18,724 nucleotides of DNA from Bacteroidales bacterium UBA1757 (GTDB lineage Bacteria > Bacteroidota > Bacteroidia > Bacteroidales > UBA1402), in contig DCHH01000113.1 of NCBI GenBank assembly GCA_002315625.1, forward strand, positions 247 through 18,970, given 5' to 3'. Both the position numbers and the translations under genes were made by a program. This document shows positions 7,801 through 15,145 of the stretch, in pieces; position 1 is the stretch's first letter, and the number at the start of each line of letters is the position of its first letter. The notes below the pieces were generated by a model, which did not search any database, was not told the origin of the DNA, and saw nothing but the letters and a program-made list of their open reading frames with translations.

Positions 7801-8738
7801 GCAAGCGCTGCCGCATCAGAAGAGGAAATGGTGAAGTTTGCGGTCACTTTGGCATTCTTGGATTTCTCGGTGGTTGTACCTGAGTTCACGGTGTTGATGA
7901 AACTCTGAAGAGTCGCTGTATTGTTAATCAGATACAAATCCTCACTGGAAGAATCAGAGACATAGGTCACAGTATTGAATTCCAAAACCTTTCCGGCCTC
8001 AATGGAACTGTTGTTAAGCACTACCAGAACCATACTTCCCTGACTATTATCGGTCAGTGTAATCTTGATGCCCTGACTGTAGGATCCTACAGGAACCGGA
8101 ATCATAACGCTGGTCGCAGTACTTGACAGGCTGATACCTGAGCCGCAGTCAACGGTGATGGAGTTGGTGCCTCCGCTGAGTTCACCATTGAGAGCACCTG
8201 AAGTCTTGCCTATTGTGAGTTCTCCTCCAAGAGGTTCTCCGCCTGGAGTAGTGAGCTCTATAGAATTGATCTTCAAGGATTTGCTTGAGGTCAAGGAAAG
8301 TTTCAGTATGCCGGCGAGGTGGGTCATTGTGAAAGACCTTGTAGATGTCGCCGCATACATGGGAAGAACGGGTGCCGTACGGCTTGTCGTGGTCGGGAAA
8401 ACCGCAATATTGTCGGAACCTGCTTTGCCCGGGTATGTGATGTTGTATGAAGTGACAGTGCCGAGTCCGCTTACCTTGAATGAGGCACTCTTTGTGCCGC
8501 TTCCGCTTGAAAGGACATCTGACATTATGCCGTTTACGCAAATTTTGTCATCTGCGCTCCAAGTTAGAGGATATGTGGATCCGCTTTTAGAACCAAGCGT
8601 GGTCTTCACGTCATCGTCTTCCACGATGGCGGCACTGAACTCCACTTGGTTTGAAGAAGGATCCTCAAGTTCATGCTTGTTGCAGGAAGAGAAGATTGCT
8701 GCAAATACTGCAGCCAAAACAAATAAATTCTTTTTCAT
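4845..8738 (-). CDS. Protein D: lipoprotein with fimbrillin-like domain and GLUG-repeat beta-helix
   Basis: A 1297-aa lipoprotein: signal MKKNLFVLAAVFAAIFSSC with Cys19, followed by NKHELED (acidic, compatible with surface export in Bacteroidetes). Residues about 30-260 form a fimbrillin-like (Mfa-like) domain, recognisable by VKTTLG, LTWSADDKICVNG and a closing AGKVLEFNTVTYV. From about residue 268 to the end is a repetitive parallel beta-helix of the GLUG type, opened by FDGNNKTITGLVKPLF. It has roughly 22 turns marked by GG[IVL][IVLM]G-like motifs alternating with N-C-[TSV]-N-[ST]-G. GLUG proteins are usually cell-surface or secreted adhesins. No enzyme motif or C-terminal secretion domain is seen. 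It starts 12 bases after the stop of gene C. The GLUG part is a paralogue of that in protein B. A role in adhesion or glycan contact is inferred. Confidence 0.85.
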   Translation of the reverse strand: MKKNLFVLAAVFAAIFSSCNKHELEDPSSNQVEFSAAIVEDDDVKTTLGSKSGSTYPLTWSADDKICVNGIMSDVLSSGSGTKSASFKVSGLGTVTSYNITYPGKAGSDNIAVFPTTTSRTAPVLPMYAATSTRSFTMTHLAGILKLSLTSSKSLKINSIELTTPGGEPLGGELTIGKTSGALNGELSGGTNSITVDCGSGISLSSTATSVMIPVPVGSYSQGIKITLTDNSQGSMVLVVLNNSSIEAGKVLEFNTVTYVSDSSSEDLYLINNTATLQSFINTVNSGTTTEKSKNAKVTANFTISSSDAAALAEVSEYYGVFDGNNKTITGLVKPLFNTLYGQIKNLILNSSVSLNEDVNAAGMFVRIINTSSLVDEPGGLYNCTAKGTLFWEPSASESSEFAIGGLVGRVKGGIVSGCSNEATITTSGSTGLQLMLGGVMGRGEKDTFYSQGSDVSNCTNSGTVNFNGTTGNAYIGGVVGYDVYGECSTANCSNTGTVQIGADGYANPVNMGGVVGMSGGALDDNTNSGTVQTLWGGSTGPHAYVGGVIGRTSTTSKTLTNLKNLADGKVIVKGQAYAYYIGGVIGWMKGGKAQGWECAGDVTLDAGGAYTVSLGGLVGTAGNRKYAKTEGSDGSKHLTFTDCTTASTAEIGTTANAYITASSTANDNNLAVGGMFGRINEGITVNGGTSAASVNIIPVTMTSGKQQPYCLGGIVGYASVLSNANTTSGIAFNGVTNTGNVTLADGSNTIYADAKIGGIIGWSRLFKAGAPLVLTDCVNKGTVSCTAAAPKNTYVGGITGVLETTAGKSAISLVRCINGDSTNSALGTVNNTGSNEMNDMIISGICGKITGVSGLPVSLQGCKNYGPVTNSGYNFWTASELNASSWGVLCAGIVGRADGVCNLSATSTTDANRNINYGSITDNSTTKTPCLAGVVGSASGTGPEFEYCENRGPVQFVGASAQTIIISGICGHTSTTPNLSNTSNYGELKVLGNADSKTTSKYVLIGGVLGVANQSAGQFDMEYASNNGNISVKNYALDASGQLFVSGVVGHIGHSIEQAFDHLSNSGSIILSAVDNPVPSTNYQYVAGILATNSGSKTLTNCTNSGEIDAGNNNGSGGPYRLDLKARVGGIASYLTVCPEGSVNSGDISCVKKYNTSNNSASQVGGIVGYMDVAIVRNLTSTGAVRTSGASPVGYLGGIVGQAGTSTTTVENCTVGGYINGGGTTHGGLIFAGGSTSGLTFTNCNAISGAKFTRKVNGSSKTTTYSTVGQALTATDLVLGNSGTITVNNCTVIAAN
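5040..7535 (-). repeat. GLUG-type coding repeats of protein D
   Basis: About 22 degenerate units of 35-60 codons, each with a Gly-Gly-hydrophobic-x-Gly turn, for example IGGLVGR, LGGVMGR, IGGVVGY, VGGVIGR, LGGIVGY and IGGIIGW. Between the turns lies a short N/D-C-x-N-x-G strand (NCTNSGTV, DCVNKGTV, YCENRGPV). At DNA level the units share short exact blocks such as CCGCTGTTGGT (+ strand, at 6121, 7150 and 7351), but they are otherwise diverged. This is an old array, not a fresh tandem duplication. Confidence 0.8.
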
Positions 8739-8750
8739 ATTGCTGCAGGT

Positions 8751-10589
8751 TTAATTGAGAATAACATTGACAACAACGGGAAGATGGTCTGAAGGGCACC
8801 ACTCGTCGCTTTCGTTGTACGGGTGCACTGTGCCGTCAGAGTGATAATATGTCAGACGGATGGTCTTATAACCTTCGGCCTTGAATCCTCCGCGATACAT
8901 TATATGATCGATGCGGCGTTCGGGATGGTTCTTGGTATATTGAAGCACACCATAATAGTAATTCGTACCGCTCTGGGTACCAATGTATTTTTTGTAGAAG
9001 TCGCTCAATGTCCCATCTGACTCCATAGCCTCATATGAATCAGTCCATTTCGTGAGTAGGGTCTGATATCCTGTATAGTTCTTGCCGGGGTTGCCGCTGG
9101 TTCCATTGTATGCATTCATATCGCCGAAAAGTAGCCACGCGCCTGAAGCGTCAGTTGCCGTCATGAAACTATTGATTGCCGTAGCAGCATAGTTATGTGC
9201 AACTCCCTCAGCCAAATCACCGTCGGAGTTGCCGTCGTTGTAATTTGGCAGATGAGTGACAAGGATATTGAATGTCTTGCCGGAGGTTTTATGTTTCAAT
9301 TTGGCATATACGAAGGTGCGGAACTTGTCTAGATGGCTGCCGTATGCAGTTTCCTTGTTGCCGGTATATCCACCGTTCTTGTTGAACCAATAGTAACTGC
9401 CTTCATTCACATATTCGAATACAGAACTGTTGAAGGCGAAGCCGTTGGCAAAGGTGTATTCTTTTTCGTAAGATATCCACTCGTGGGTAACCTTGTTGGG
9501 ATTGGTCACTCTCCAGGTATATCCTGTGAATCCCTGATCTTCGGCAATCTTCTGGATACTGTTGTCGGAACCTTTCGCAAAGGTTTCATCAACCTCGTTG
9601 AAGCAGATTAGGTCAGCGCCGGTAGCTTTGATGCATTTGCCGAGTTGTTCCCTGCAATTGGTGAGGTTCAGCATTTCGTTGCTCCCGCTCCTTGCTTCCT
9701 CAATATCGCTGAGGATATTGTAGTTGGCAACAGTGAAGCTGGCCTTCTTCTCGGGATCGCCGCCGGCCTGAGCCGTGAAATCATTGATGGCCGCAACTTC
9801 TTCGACACGTCCTGCTGCATAGGTCTTGCTTACGAATTCAACAACGGTCCCTGCTTCGTAGGTCTTACCCTTGCCGAAGGTGAGTCTCATATACTTTTCG
9901 GTAGTCTGCTCATATACAAGAGCTTCCAGACCTGAAGCGTATGTGCCTTTCGGAATGGTGACATAGAAATAGGTGTCATCGCCGCTCAGTGTCTTAGCTC
10001 CGATATTGTAGGTGATTGAAGTCCCGTTGGAACCGGAGGCGGAAATTGCCCCAGTGCCGAAATTGACGGTAAAGTTACCTGTAATCTTCTCTGAGCCGAG
10101 GTTGTTTATCACAATCTTAGTGATTGTGGCGGAGCCGTTCAGCGCAAAACGCAGCGCTGTGGCCAGAGGCGTCAGAGACACGATGTGTTTTTCACCGGAC
10201 ATGGTGGCTACGCCATAGGATGGAGCTGCACCTTTATCAAATGAATTGACCACATAATTTTGAGATGCGGGGAACGCAATAGTGTTTGATGAGCTCGTTC
10301 CCGGATAAATTGTGTTGTAGGGAGCGGAAGGGGTGGATGCAAATGTGAAATCCACACTTCTTTTCCCCTCGTCTGAACTGGCGACGGCATTGGACAATAT
10401 TCCGTTGATGGAAATCTTATCTCCTGCATTCCAAACGACAACATAGTCGTTTAGGCCAGTTTTAACGACTTCCTGATTTTCAGGAAGATCGGCTCGGAGC
10501 ACAAAGGGTGTGTCCGAGGGAGCGCTTTCCTTAGAGCACGCAACTCCAAGGAAAATTACTCCTAAGGTTAATAATAGGTTTTTTTTCAT
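8751..10589 (-). CDS. Protein C: lipoprotein with fimbrillin-like domain fused to an EEP phosphodiesterase domain
   Basis: A 612-aa protein counted from ATG 10589; an ATG two codons earlier (10595) is possible. The signal is MKKNLLLTLGVIFLGVAC with Cys18. Residues about 25-258 are a fimbrillin-like domain (VKTGLNDYVVVWNAGDKISINGIL, shown in parts: KTGL, WNAGDKISING), ending AGTVVEFVSKTY. Residues about 282-612 are a complete EEP domain: Asn291 (ANYNIL), Glu332 (CFNEVD), His446 (VTHLP), Asp490/Asn492 (GDMNAY), Asp561-His562 (RIDHIMYR) and Asp601-His602 (PSDHLP). All catalytic positions of the DNase I-like fold are kept, so an active metal-dependent phosphodiesterase or phosphatase held outside the cell is likely. 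The substrate is unknown. It is a paralogue of the + strand EEP lipoprotein at 1486-2526. Genes B (39 bases upstream) and D (12 bases downstream) flank it in the same operon. Confidence 0.88.
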   Translation of the reverse strand: MKKNLLLTLGVIFLGVACSKESAPSDTPFVLRADLPENQEVVKTGLNDYVVVWNAGDKISINGILSNAVASSDEGKRSVDFTFASTPSAPYNTIYPGTSSSNTIAFPASQNYVVNSFDKGAAPSYGVATMSGEKHIVSLTPLATALRFALNGSATITKIVINNLGSEKITGNFTVNFGTGAISASGSNGTSITYNIGAKTLSGDDTYFYVTIPKGTYASGLEALVYEQTTEKYMRLTFGKGKTYEAGTVVEFVSKTYAAGRVEEVAAINDFTAQAGGDPEKKASFTVANYNILSDIEEARSGSNEMLNLTNCREQLGKCIKATGADLICFNEVDETFAKGSDNSIQKIAEDQGFTGYTWRVTNPNKVTHEWISYEKEYTFANGFAFNSSVFEYVNEGSYYWFNKNGGYTGNKETAYGSHLDKFRTFVYAKLKHKTSGKTFNILVTHLPNYNDGNSDGDLAEGVAHNYAATAINSFMTATDASGAWLLFGDMNAYNGTSGNPGKNYTGYQTLLTKWTDSYEAMESDGTLSDFYKKYIGTQSGTNYYYGVLQYTKNHPERRIDHIMYRGGFKAEGYKTIRLTYYHSDGTVHPYNESDEWCPSDHLPVVVNVILN

Positions 10590-10628
10590 TATCATAATAT
10601 TGAATTTTAATTTCGATATTTCATATTT

Positions 10629-13600
10629 TTACAACCATTCCGGTTCAGTTTCTCCATCCCAGTACTGGAGTTTCATAGAAGAGACTTGTTCTTCAGTCAG
10701 GTTGTTGGCCGTGGTCTTATACTCCATAAAGCCTGCACGTACCTGGGAAACGAAGTCCGTAGCATTGAAACTGATAGTTGTCTCTGTGGAGTTCTTGCCG
10801 TTCAAGGTACCGCCAACAGCGACATTACTGATACGGCTGGAGTTCCCCTTGATGTCGCCGCTTGCGTTACCGGAGAACATTCCAGAATTTCCGGTTGTAG
10901 TGGATGAACGGACAGTTCCGGCAAGTTTCAGGTGATGGATGCTTCCTGTGTACTTGGAGAATCCGCTGACATAACCCCAGAAACCGCCCACTCCGGCATT
11001 TGCATAGGCATAGCCCTTGTTGCAGCAGTAGTTGAAGTTAAGGCCGTCCGGGTTGTCCCCATCTATTCTTACCCATCCGATTACACCTCCGGCCTGACCC
11101 TGAGGCTTGCTGCAGCCGTCTTTCATCACCTTTCCCGTGTTGACAGTATAGGCATCTGCGGAACCGGTGATTGTACCGGTATACAACATAGCGCCTGCAA
11201 TACCGCCTGCACAGCCGTCATAAGAAAGGACATCTCCGCTGTTGGTGCAGGAAGTGATGGTGGTCATGTATTCGGTTCCCGGAACAGGTCTGCTGACTCC
11301 GATTATGCCGCCTGCGTAGGTGCTCCAGTAATAGTTATAGCTTGAACTCATTGAGGAATTGATCTTGCCCCACTTGATGGTTGCGCTATTGGAGCAGTCT
11401 GTGATGTTAGAAACCACATAGGACTGGTCATAGACAGTAGTGTCATCTTCCTTGGTGCTTGTATTAGAGAAAGGAATACCTGCTACGCCGAGTATGCCGC
11501 CTGCATAAGAGTATGAATAAACATAACCCATATTTGCTTTCGAAGGCATGCTCGTCATCGCCATCTTGAGTTCTCCGCTGTTGGTGCAATCGATGAGATT
11601 GAGGGTAAGAGGCCGTTCGGAGCCTTTGCCTGCTGCAACTCCTACGATTCCGCCAACGGCTGGACGATAGGCGCAATAGGTAGTTGTAACCGTGTATGTG
11701 ACATTACCGCTGTTGGTTGCGTGCTGCTTATCGCCGGTGATGGTTGCTGTGGAAGCGGTGCCTTCGTGATAGATGAAGCCGACGTTGCCGCCGATGTGCA
11801 AGCCATAGAGACCATCGTCCTTTGTGCCCATATTGCAGCCGCTGAGTTCAATGTCACCTGTATTGTAGCTTCCGGTTTGTACGTAATGCGCGAAACGGTC
11901 ATTTCCTACAAGACCGCCAATCATTATGCCGGCGCTTGCTGAAGCCATCGGCATGGTGATCTTGCCGCTGTTGTAGCAACCCTCGAGGGACAGAGTTTCG
12001 TCACCTTCCTTGCGTTCTGAGAGGGCATTGCCGATCAGACCTCCCAAACGGATATAGGTAGCAAGTTTGTTGGCTTCAGTACCGGTAAAACTGATGCTGC
12101 CTGCATTGTAAACGTTAGAGAAGCTAACCACACCATCCGCATGAGTATTGCTGGAACCGGTCTGGATGTATCCCACGATGCCGCCCACGTCAAAGCGACC
12201 CTTGGTGGTCTGCTTCATATTGTTGATTACGATGGGCGCGCTGTTGCTTGAGCCCTGTATAGTCTCGAAGTTGGTCATCTTTCCGAACAATCCGCCGAGA
12301 GCGAAGCCTGTACTTGTAGAGATGGTTGCTTCGTCAATAGTGATGGAAGCAGAGCTGCTGCAGCTGACATTGCTGTAAACGGCGCCGAAGCTGCTGGCGT
12401 TACCGGAGATACCTCCAATGAAGAAGTATGAAGAAGGTACGATTGCACCAATGTTCAAGGCAGCGTTGTTTGTGATATTGACATTGCTCAACGCAGCGTT
12501 GTCACCGAATACACCGCCCCAGAATCCGCTTTTGCAGGATGCTGCGCCAACTGTAACTTTACCATTGTTAGTGACGTTCTCTATGCTGGCCTCATCATCC
12601 GAAGTCTTCATCTTACCGGCAATGCCGCCCTGGTACAGATCACCTGAGAGGGCAATGCCGTCTGTTTCTACCTCGCCATTGCCAACCACTTCACCGAGGA
12701 TACCGTCGCAGTATCCGACGATGCCGCCGATGTACAGGGTTCCGCTTGGATTAGCGCTGCCTGCCTTGACGGTGGCACTTGAGCTGGACGATGTGATGAT
12801 TCCACCTTCAATACTACCGGCAATGCCGCCCACAATGTGGGTTGCGTCATCATCCACCGATGCATTAAAGTTCAGAGTGCCCTTAGCTTCGCAATCGGAT
12901 ATCGTACCCTGCTTGTCGTTTTCAGCAAGTATCGCACGTGCAAAAATACCGACATCCTTTCCTGCATCTTCAATTGTGGAATTGAGGGTGAGATTTGATA
13001 TTTCACCGTAAAGTTTGTTTACCAGAGGGCAGGTCATGCCGTTGATAGAGTGGCTCTCGCCGTCGAAGGAAGCATAGAAGGCATCGATGCTTGAAATCTG
13101 AGCCGCCTCTTGGGCAGTGAGCGTAATGTCTTTCTTGAGATGTCCGTTAAGGGCAATGCCTCCGCCATTGACATCGTCACAGAAGCTCTTGAATGATGCG
13201 AAATCTGTGATGTCACGTTCTCCTGGAGTGTCGTCAATTATGCTGGTGACAGTTACCTTGATGTCGCTCAGATTCATGCGGGCATCGTTCTTGGTGACGC
13301 CGCTTGCTGCACCGAATGCGAGACGGTTGCCTTTAACTACACCTTTGAGAGTTACTTTATAAGTGTTCCATGCTGTTTCCTCCTTGAGGGTGATGGCAGC
13401 GGCATTGGCCGTAAGGTCGAGAGTGTTGGTGTTGTCTCCTACAATCTCTCCTATTTCGCCGGTCTGAACGGCTACAACTGCATTTTGGGTGCAGAATGAG
13501 CTGCTGGATTCGCTGTAATACGCGCTGGCGGTCACTTCCACCTCAAGTGTGGCTTTCTTCCCCTCGGGAATGTTGTCAAGGGCTGGGGTTACGATATGTG

Positions 13601-14978
13601 TAACCTTGCTGCTTCCCACCAGTTTTACGTACCCAGGATGGATATAAAGATTGGGGTTTGCTCCCTGAGCCCAATGAGAAAGACGGCTTACAAGCAGAGC
13701 ATCGGTCTGGTTAGAGAGTTTCTTCTCGTTTGAAGTCGCTGCTTTCTGGTAAGAGTCCACTTTCAATGTAGTGAAAGAAGTTGTACGAGCCGTTTCTGTT
13801 GGATACCAACCTGCTCCGGAACCTATCATGTCGCAGTCCCAGCAGAGTTCGCTGAAATCTTCGGCAAGAATCACGTCACCCTTGGCTGCAGGAGTGCTGG
13901 AAACTTCCACAACTTGGAATTCACTTGTTGTAACAGGCAGAACATTGCTTTCGGCAGCCTGGTCTGTATTGGTGACTTTCACATAGTATGTAGTGCCGGC
14001 CTTGAGACCGCTGATGCAGAATCTGGGGGATTCTCCTGCCCAGCAAGGATCATTTGCAGGAACATTATAACTGTTGACGAGCGCGCCGCAAGCCGCATCA
14101 GAGTAAACTCCGATGGTATAACTTACACTAGGAGCGTTATCCCAGCTGATTACGGCAGTAGAGCTTGTGATGCCGCTTGCCGTGATAGCGATGTCATAAG
14201 AAGGTGTATAAGTGAGAGATGCGGGAGAATACATCTGTCCGGCAACAAGAGCCGATTTGACTGTTGCCTCTTTGCTCATATATCCGCCGAGAGTATCGAA
14301 TATTTCCACTTTAATATCCCCCTCCAGGCCTGCCGGCACGCAGATGAAGAAATCGTTTACGGGATATGTCACGTCACCTACAGTCATGTCAACGACATTG
14401 GATGTCGCCTTTGGAGTGAGGGTACTGAAATCAGTGGTAAACTTTCCGCTCAAAGCCGCCCCGGAAGCGCCGGTAAGCTTGACTTTCTTGATTGCAGCCG
14501 AGGTGTTCAGGTTCAAATGGAATATGCTCACGCAAGGTGAGAGAAGCAGTGTGGATTCCTCAGAGCTGTTTCCTGTCATGACGAAGCTTGCAGGATCATA
14601 GGAGTTTTTGACATACTTCTGGCTTGCGGGGAAAGTAATGGTGGCATTGCCTTCCTTATAGTCGGAGACGGCTGATGCGGGGTACGTTGCGCAGTAGGGC
14701 GTAGTGAGACCGCCATCAAATGTGAAGTATGCGGAAACCTTGCCATCTTGTTCGGCTCCGAGCGCATCGGAACAGACACCGTTGACGCTTATCATGTCGC
14801 CGGCTTTCCAGTAGTTGGGCCAGGCCGTACCTTCTTTCTCGCCGAGGGCGGTCTTGGTGTCCGCTATGGTTGCGGTAATAGTGGTGCAAATCCTGTTTTC
14901 GGGACCTGACAATTCTTTTGTGCAAGAAATGGCTGTGATGCTGAGAACTACAGCAGAAAGAATAAAAATCTTTTTCAT
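10629..14978 (-). CDS. Protein B: lipoprotein with fimbrillin-like, Fn3, beta-sandwich and GLUG beta-helix domains
   Basis: A 1449-aa lipoprotein. I chose ATG 14978 because it gives the signal MKKIFILSAVVLSITAISC with Cys19; an upstream in-frame ATG at 15008 would run into sORF1. Four parts follow. A fimbrillin-like domain covers about 31-258 (TKTALG, KAGDMISVNG, AGQMYSPASLTYT). An Fn3-like domain covers 260-352 (SGLKAGTTYYVKVT). A beta-sandwich module covers 367-582, starting GDVILAEDFSELCWD and ending MNLSDIKVTVTSI. A GLUG beta-helix runs from about 588, opened by FDGESHSINGMTCPL, with about 17 GG-x-x-G turns. The Fn3 plus sandwich pair recurs twice in protein A. The GLUG part and N-terminal domain recur in protein D. 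It is probably a long, surface-exposed adhesin; a binding partner cannot be named. The start lies 13 bases after the sORF1 stop. Confidence 0.85.
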   Translation of the reverse strand: MKKIFILSAVVLSITAISCTKELSGPENRICTTITATIADTKTALGEKEGTAWPNYWKAGDMISVNGVCSDALGAEQDGKVSAYFTFDGGLTTPYCATYPASAVSDYKEGNATITFPASQKYVKNSYDPASFVMTGNSSEESTLLLSPCVSIFHLNLNTSAAIKKVKLTGASGAALSGKFTTDFSTLTPKATSNVVDMTVGDVTYPVNDFFICVPAGLEGDIKVEIFDTLGGYMSKEATVKSALVAGQMYSPASLTYTPSYDIAITASGITSSTAVISWDNAPSVSYTIGVYSDAACGALVNSYNVPANDPCWAGESPRFCISGLKAGTTYYVKVTNTDQAAESNVLPVTTSEFQVVEVSSTPAAKGDVILAEDFSELCWDCDMIGSGAGWYPTETARTTSFTTLKVDSYQKAATSNEKKLSNQTDALLVSRLSHWAQGANPNLYIHPGYVKLVGSSKVTHIVTPALDNIPEGKKATLEVEVTASAYYSESSSSFCTQNAVVAVQTGEIGEIVGDNTNTLDLTANAAAITLKEETAWNTYKVTLKGVVKGNRLAFGAASGVTKNDARMNLSDIKVTVTSIIDDTPGERDITDFASFKSFCDDVNGGGIALNGHLKKDITLTAQEAAQISSIDAFYASFDGESHSINGMTCPLVNKLYGEISNLTLNSTIEDAGKDVGIFARAILAENDKQGTISDCEAKGTLNFNASVDDDATHIVGGIAGSIEGGIITSSSSSATVKAGSANPSGTLYIGGIVGYCDGILGEVVGNGEVETDGIALSGDLYQGGIAGKMKTSDDEASIENVTNNGKVTVGAASCKSGFWGGVFGDNAALSNVNITNNAALNIGAIVPSSYFFIGGISGNASSFGAVYSNVSCSSSASITIDEATISTSTGFALGGLFGKMTNFETIQGSSNSAPIVINNMKQTTKGRFDVGGIVGYIQTGSSNTHADGVVSFSNVYNAGSISFTGTEANKLATYIRLGGLIGNALSERKEGDETLSLEGCYNSGKITMPMASASAGIMIGGLVGNDRFAHYVQTGSYNTGDIELSGCNMGTKDDGLYGLHIGGNVGFIYHEGTASTATITGDKQHATNSGNVTYTVTTTYCAYRPAVGGIVGVAAGKGSERPLTLNLIDCTNSGELKMAMTSMPSKANMGYVYSYSYAGGILGVAGIPFSNTSTKEDDTTVYDQSYVVSNITDCSNSATIKWGKINSSMSSSYNYYWSTYAGGIIGVSRPVPGTEYMTTITSCTNSGDVLSYDGCAGGIAGAMLYTGTITGSADAYTVNTGKVMKDGCSKPQGQAGGVIGWVRIDGDNPDGLNFNYCCNKGYAYANAGVGGFWGYVSGFSKYTGSIHHLKLAGTVRSSTTTGNSGMFSGNASGDIKGNSSRISNVAVGGTLNGKNSTETTISFNATDFVSQVRAGFMEYKTTANNLTEEQVSSMKLQYWDGETEPEWL
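10858..12840 (-). repeat. GLUG-type coding repeats of protein B
   Basis: About 17 degenerate beta-helix units marked by VGGIAGS, IGGIVGY, QGGIAGK, WGGVFGD, IGGISGN, LGGLFGK and similar, alternating with strands such as DCTNSGEL and SCTNSGDV. Unit length varies from about 35 to 70 codons. The 11-base block CCGCTGTTGGT (encoding T-N-S-G on the minus strand) recurs exactly at 11236, 11575 and 11707 and is shared with the protein D array. Confidence 0.8.
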
Positions 14979-14991
14979 AAGGCAGTCGTTT

Positions 14992-15126
14992 TTAATCCTT
15001 CCAATCAATGTTGTCTGTGTTGTCAGTTATCGGATCCAGTGTGACAGTGCTGTCACAGATGATCGAAACTTCATCAATTGACATATGCTCAATTGTGGGA
15101 GCCAAATAGGCAGGTGTTCTTTTCAT
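14992..15126 (-). CDS. sORF1: 44-aa micropeptide between proteins A and B
   Basis: ATG at 15126-15124 lies 19 bases after the stop of gene A, and the TAA at 14994-14992 lies 13 bases before the ATG of gene B, so it fits the operon exactly. The peptide begins MKRTPAYLAPTIEHMS, continues IDEVSIICDST, and ends in an acidic tail (DPITDNTDNIDWKD). It has no signal peptide or membrane helix. It shares the MK[KR]-x3-Y-[IL]-x-P-x-I-E start, a central Cys-x-Ser, and an Asp-rich end with sORF2 (4705-4836). Overall identity is low, which argues for a conserved small family rather than a recent copy. The function is unknown. A precursor peptide, a small chaperone or secretion tag, or a regulatory leader are possibilities I cannot tell apart. 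Confidence 0.75.
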   Translation of the reverse strand: MKRTPAYLAPTIEHMSIDEVSIICDSTVTLDPITDNTDNIDWKD

Positions 15127-15145
15127 AATGTTATTGATGTTATGA

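Noticed and set aside
8155..8754. 199-aa + strand open frame opposite gene D, and other long antisense frames at 6825-7370, 12418-13011, 13914-14540 and 16688-17230
   Set aside because: They lie wholly inside well-supported minus-strand genes. Their composition reflects the mirror of Gly/Ser/Thr/Val-rich repeats, and none shows a recognisable domain.
5040..12840. Repeat arrays as CRISPR or tandem-repeat non-coding DNA
   Set aside because: The periodicity is at protein level, unit length varies, there are no constant repeats with unique spacers, and the frame is open throughout.
14979..15008. ATG at 15008 as the start of protein B
   Set aside because: It would overlap the end of sORF1 and precede the clear lipoprotein signal that begins at ATG 14978.
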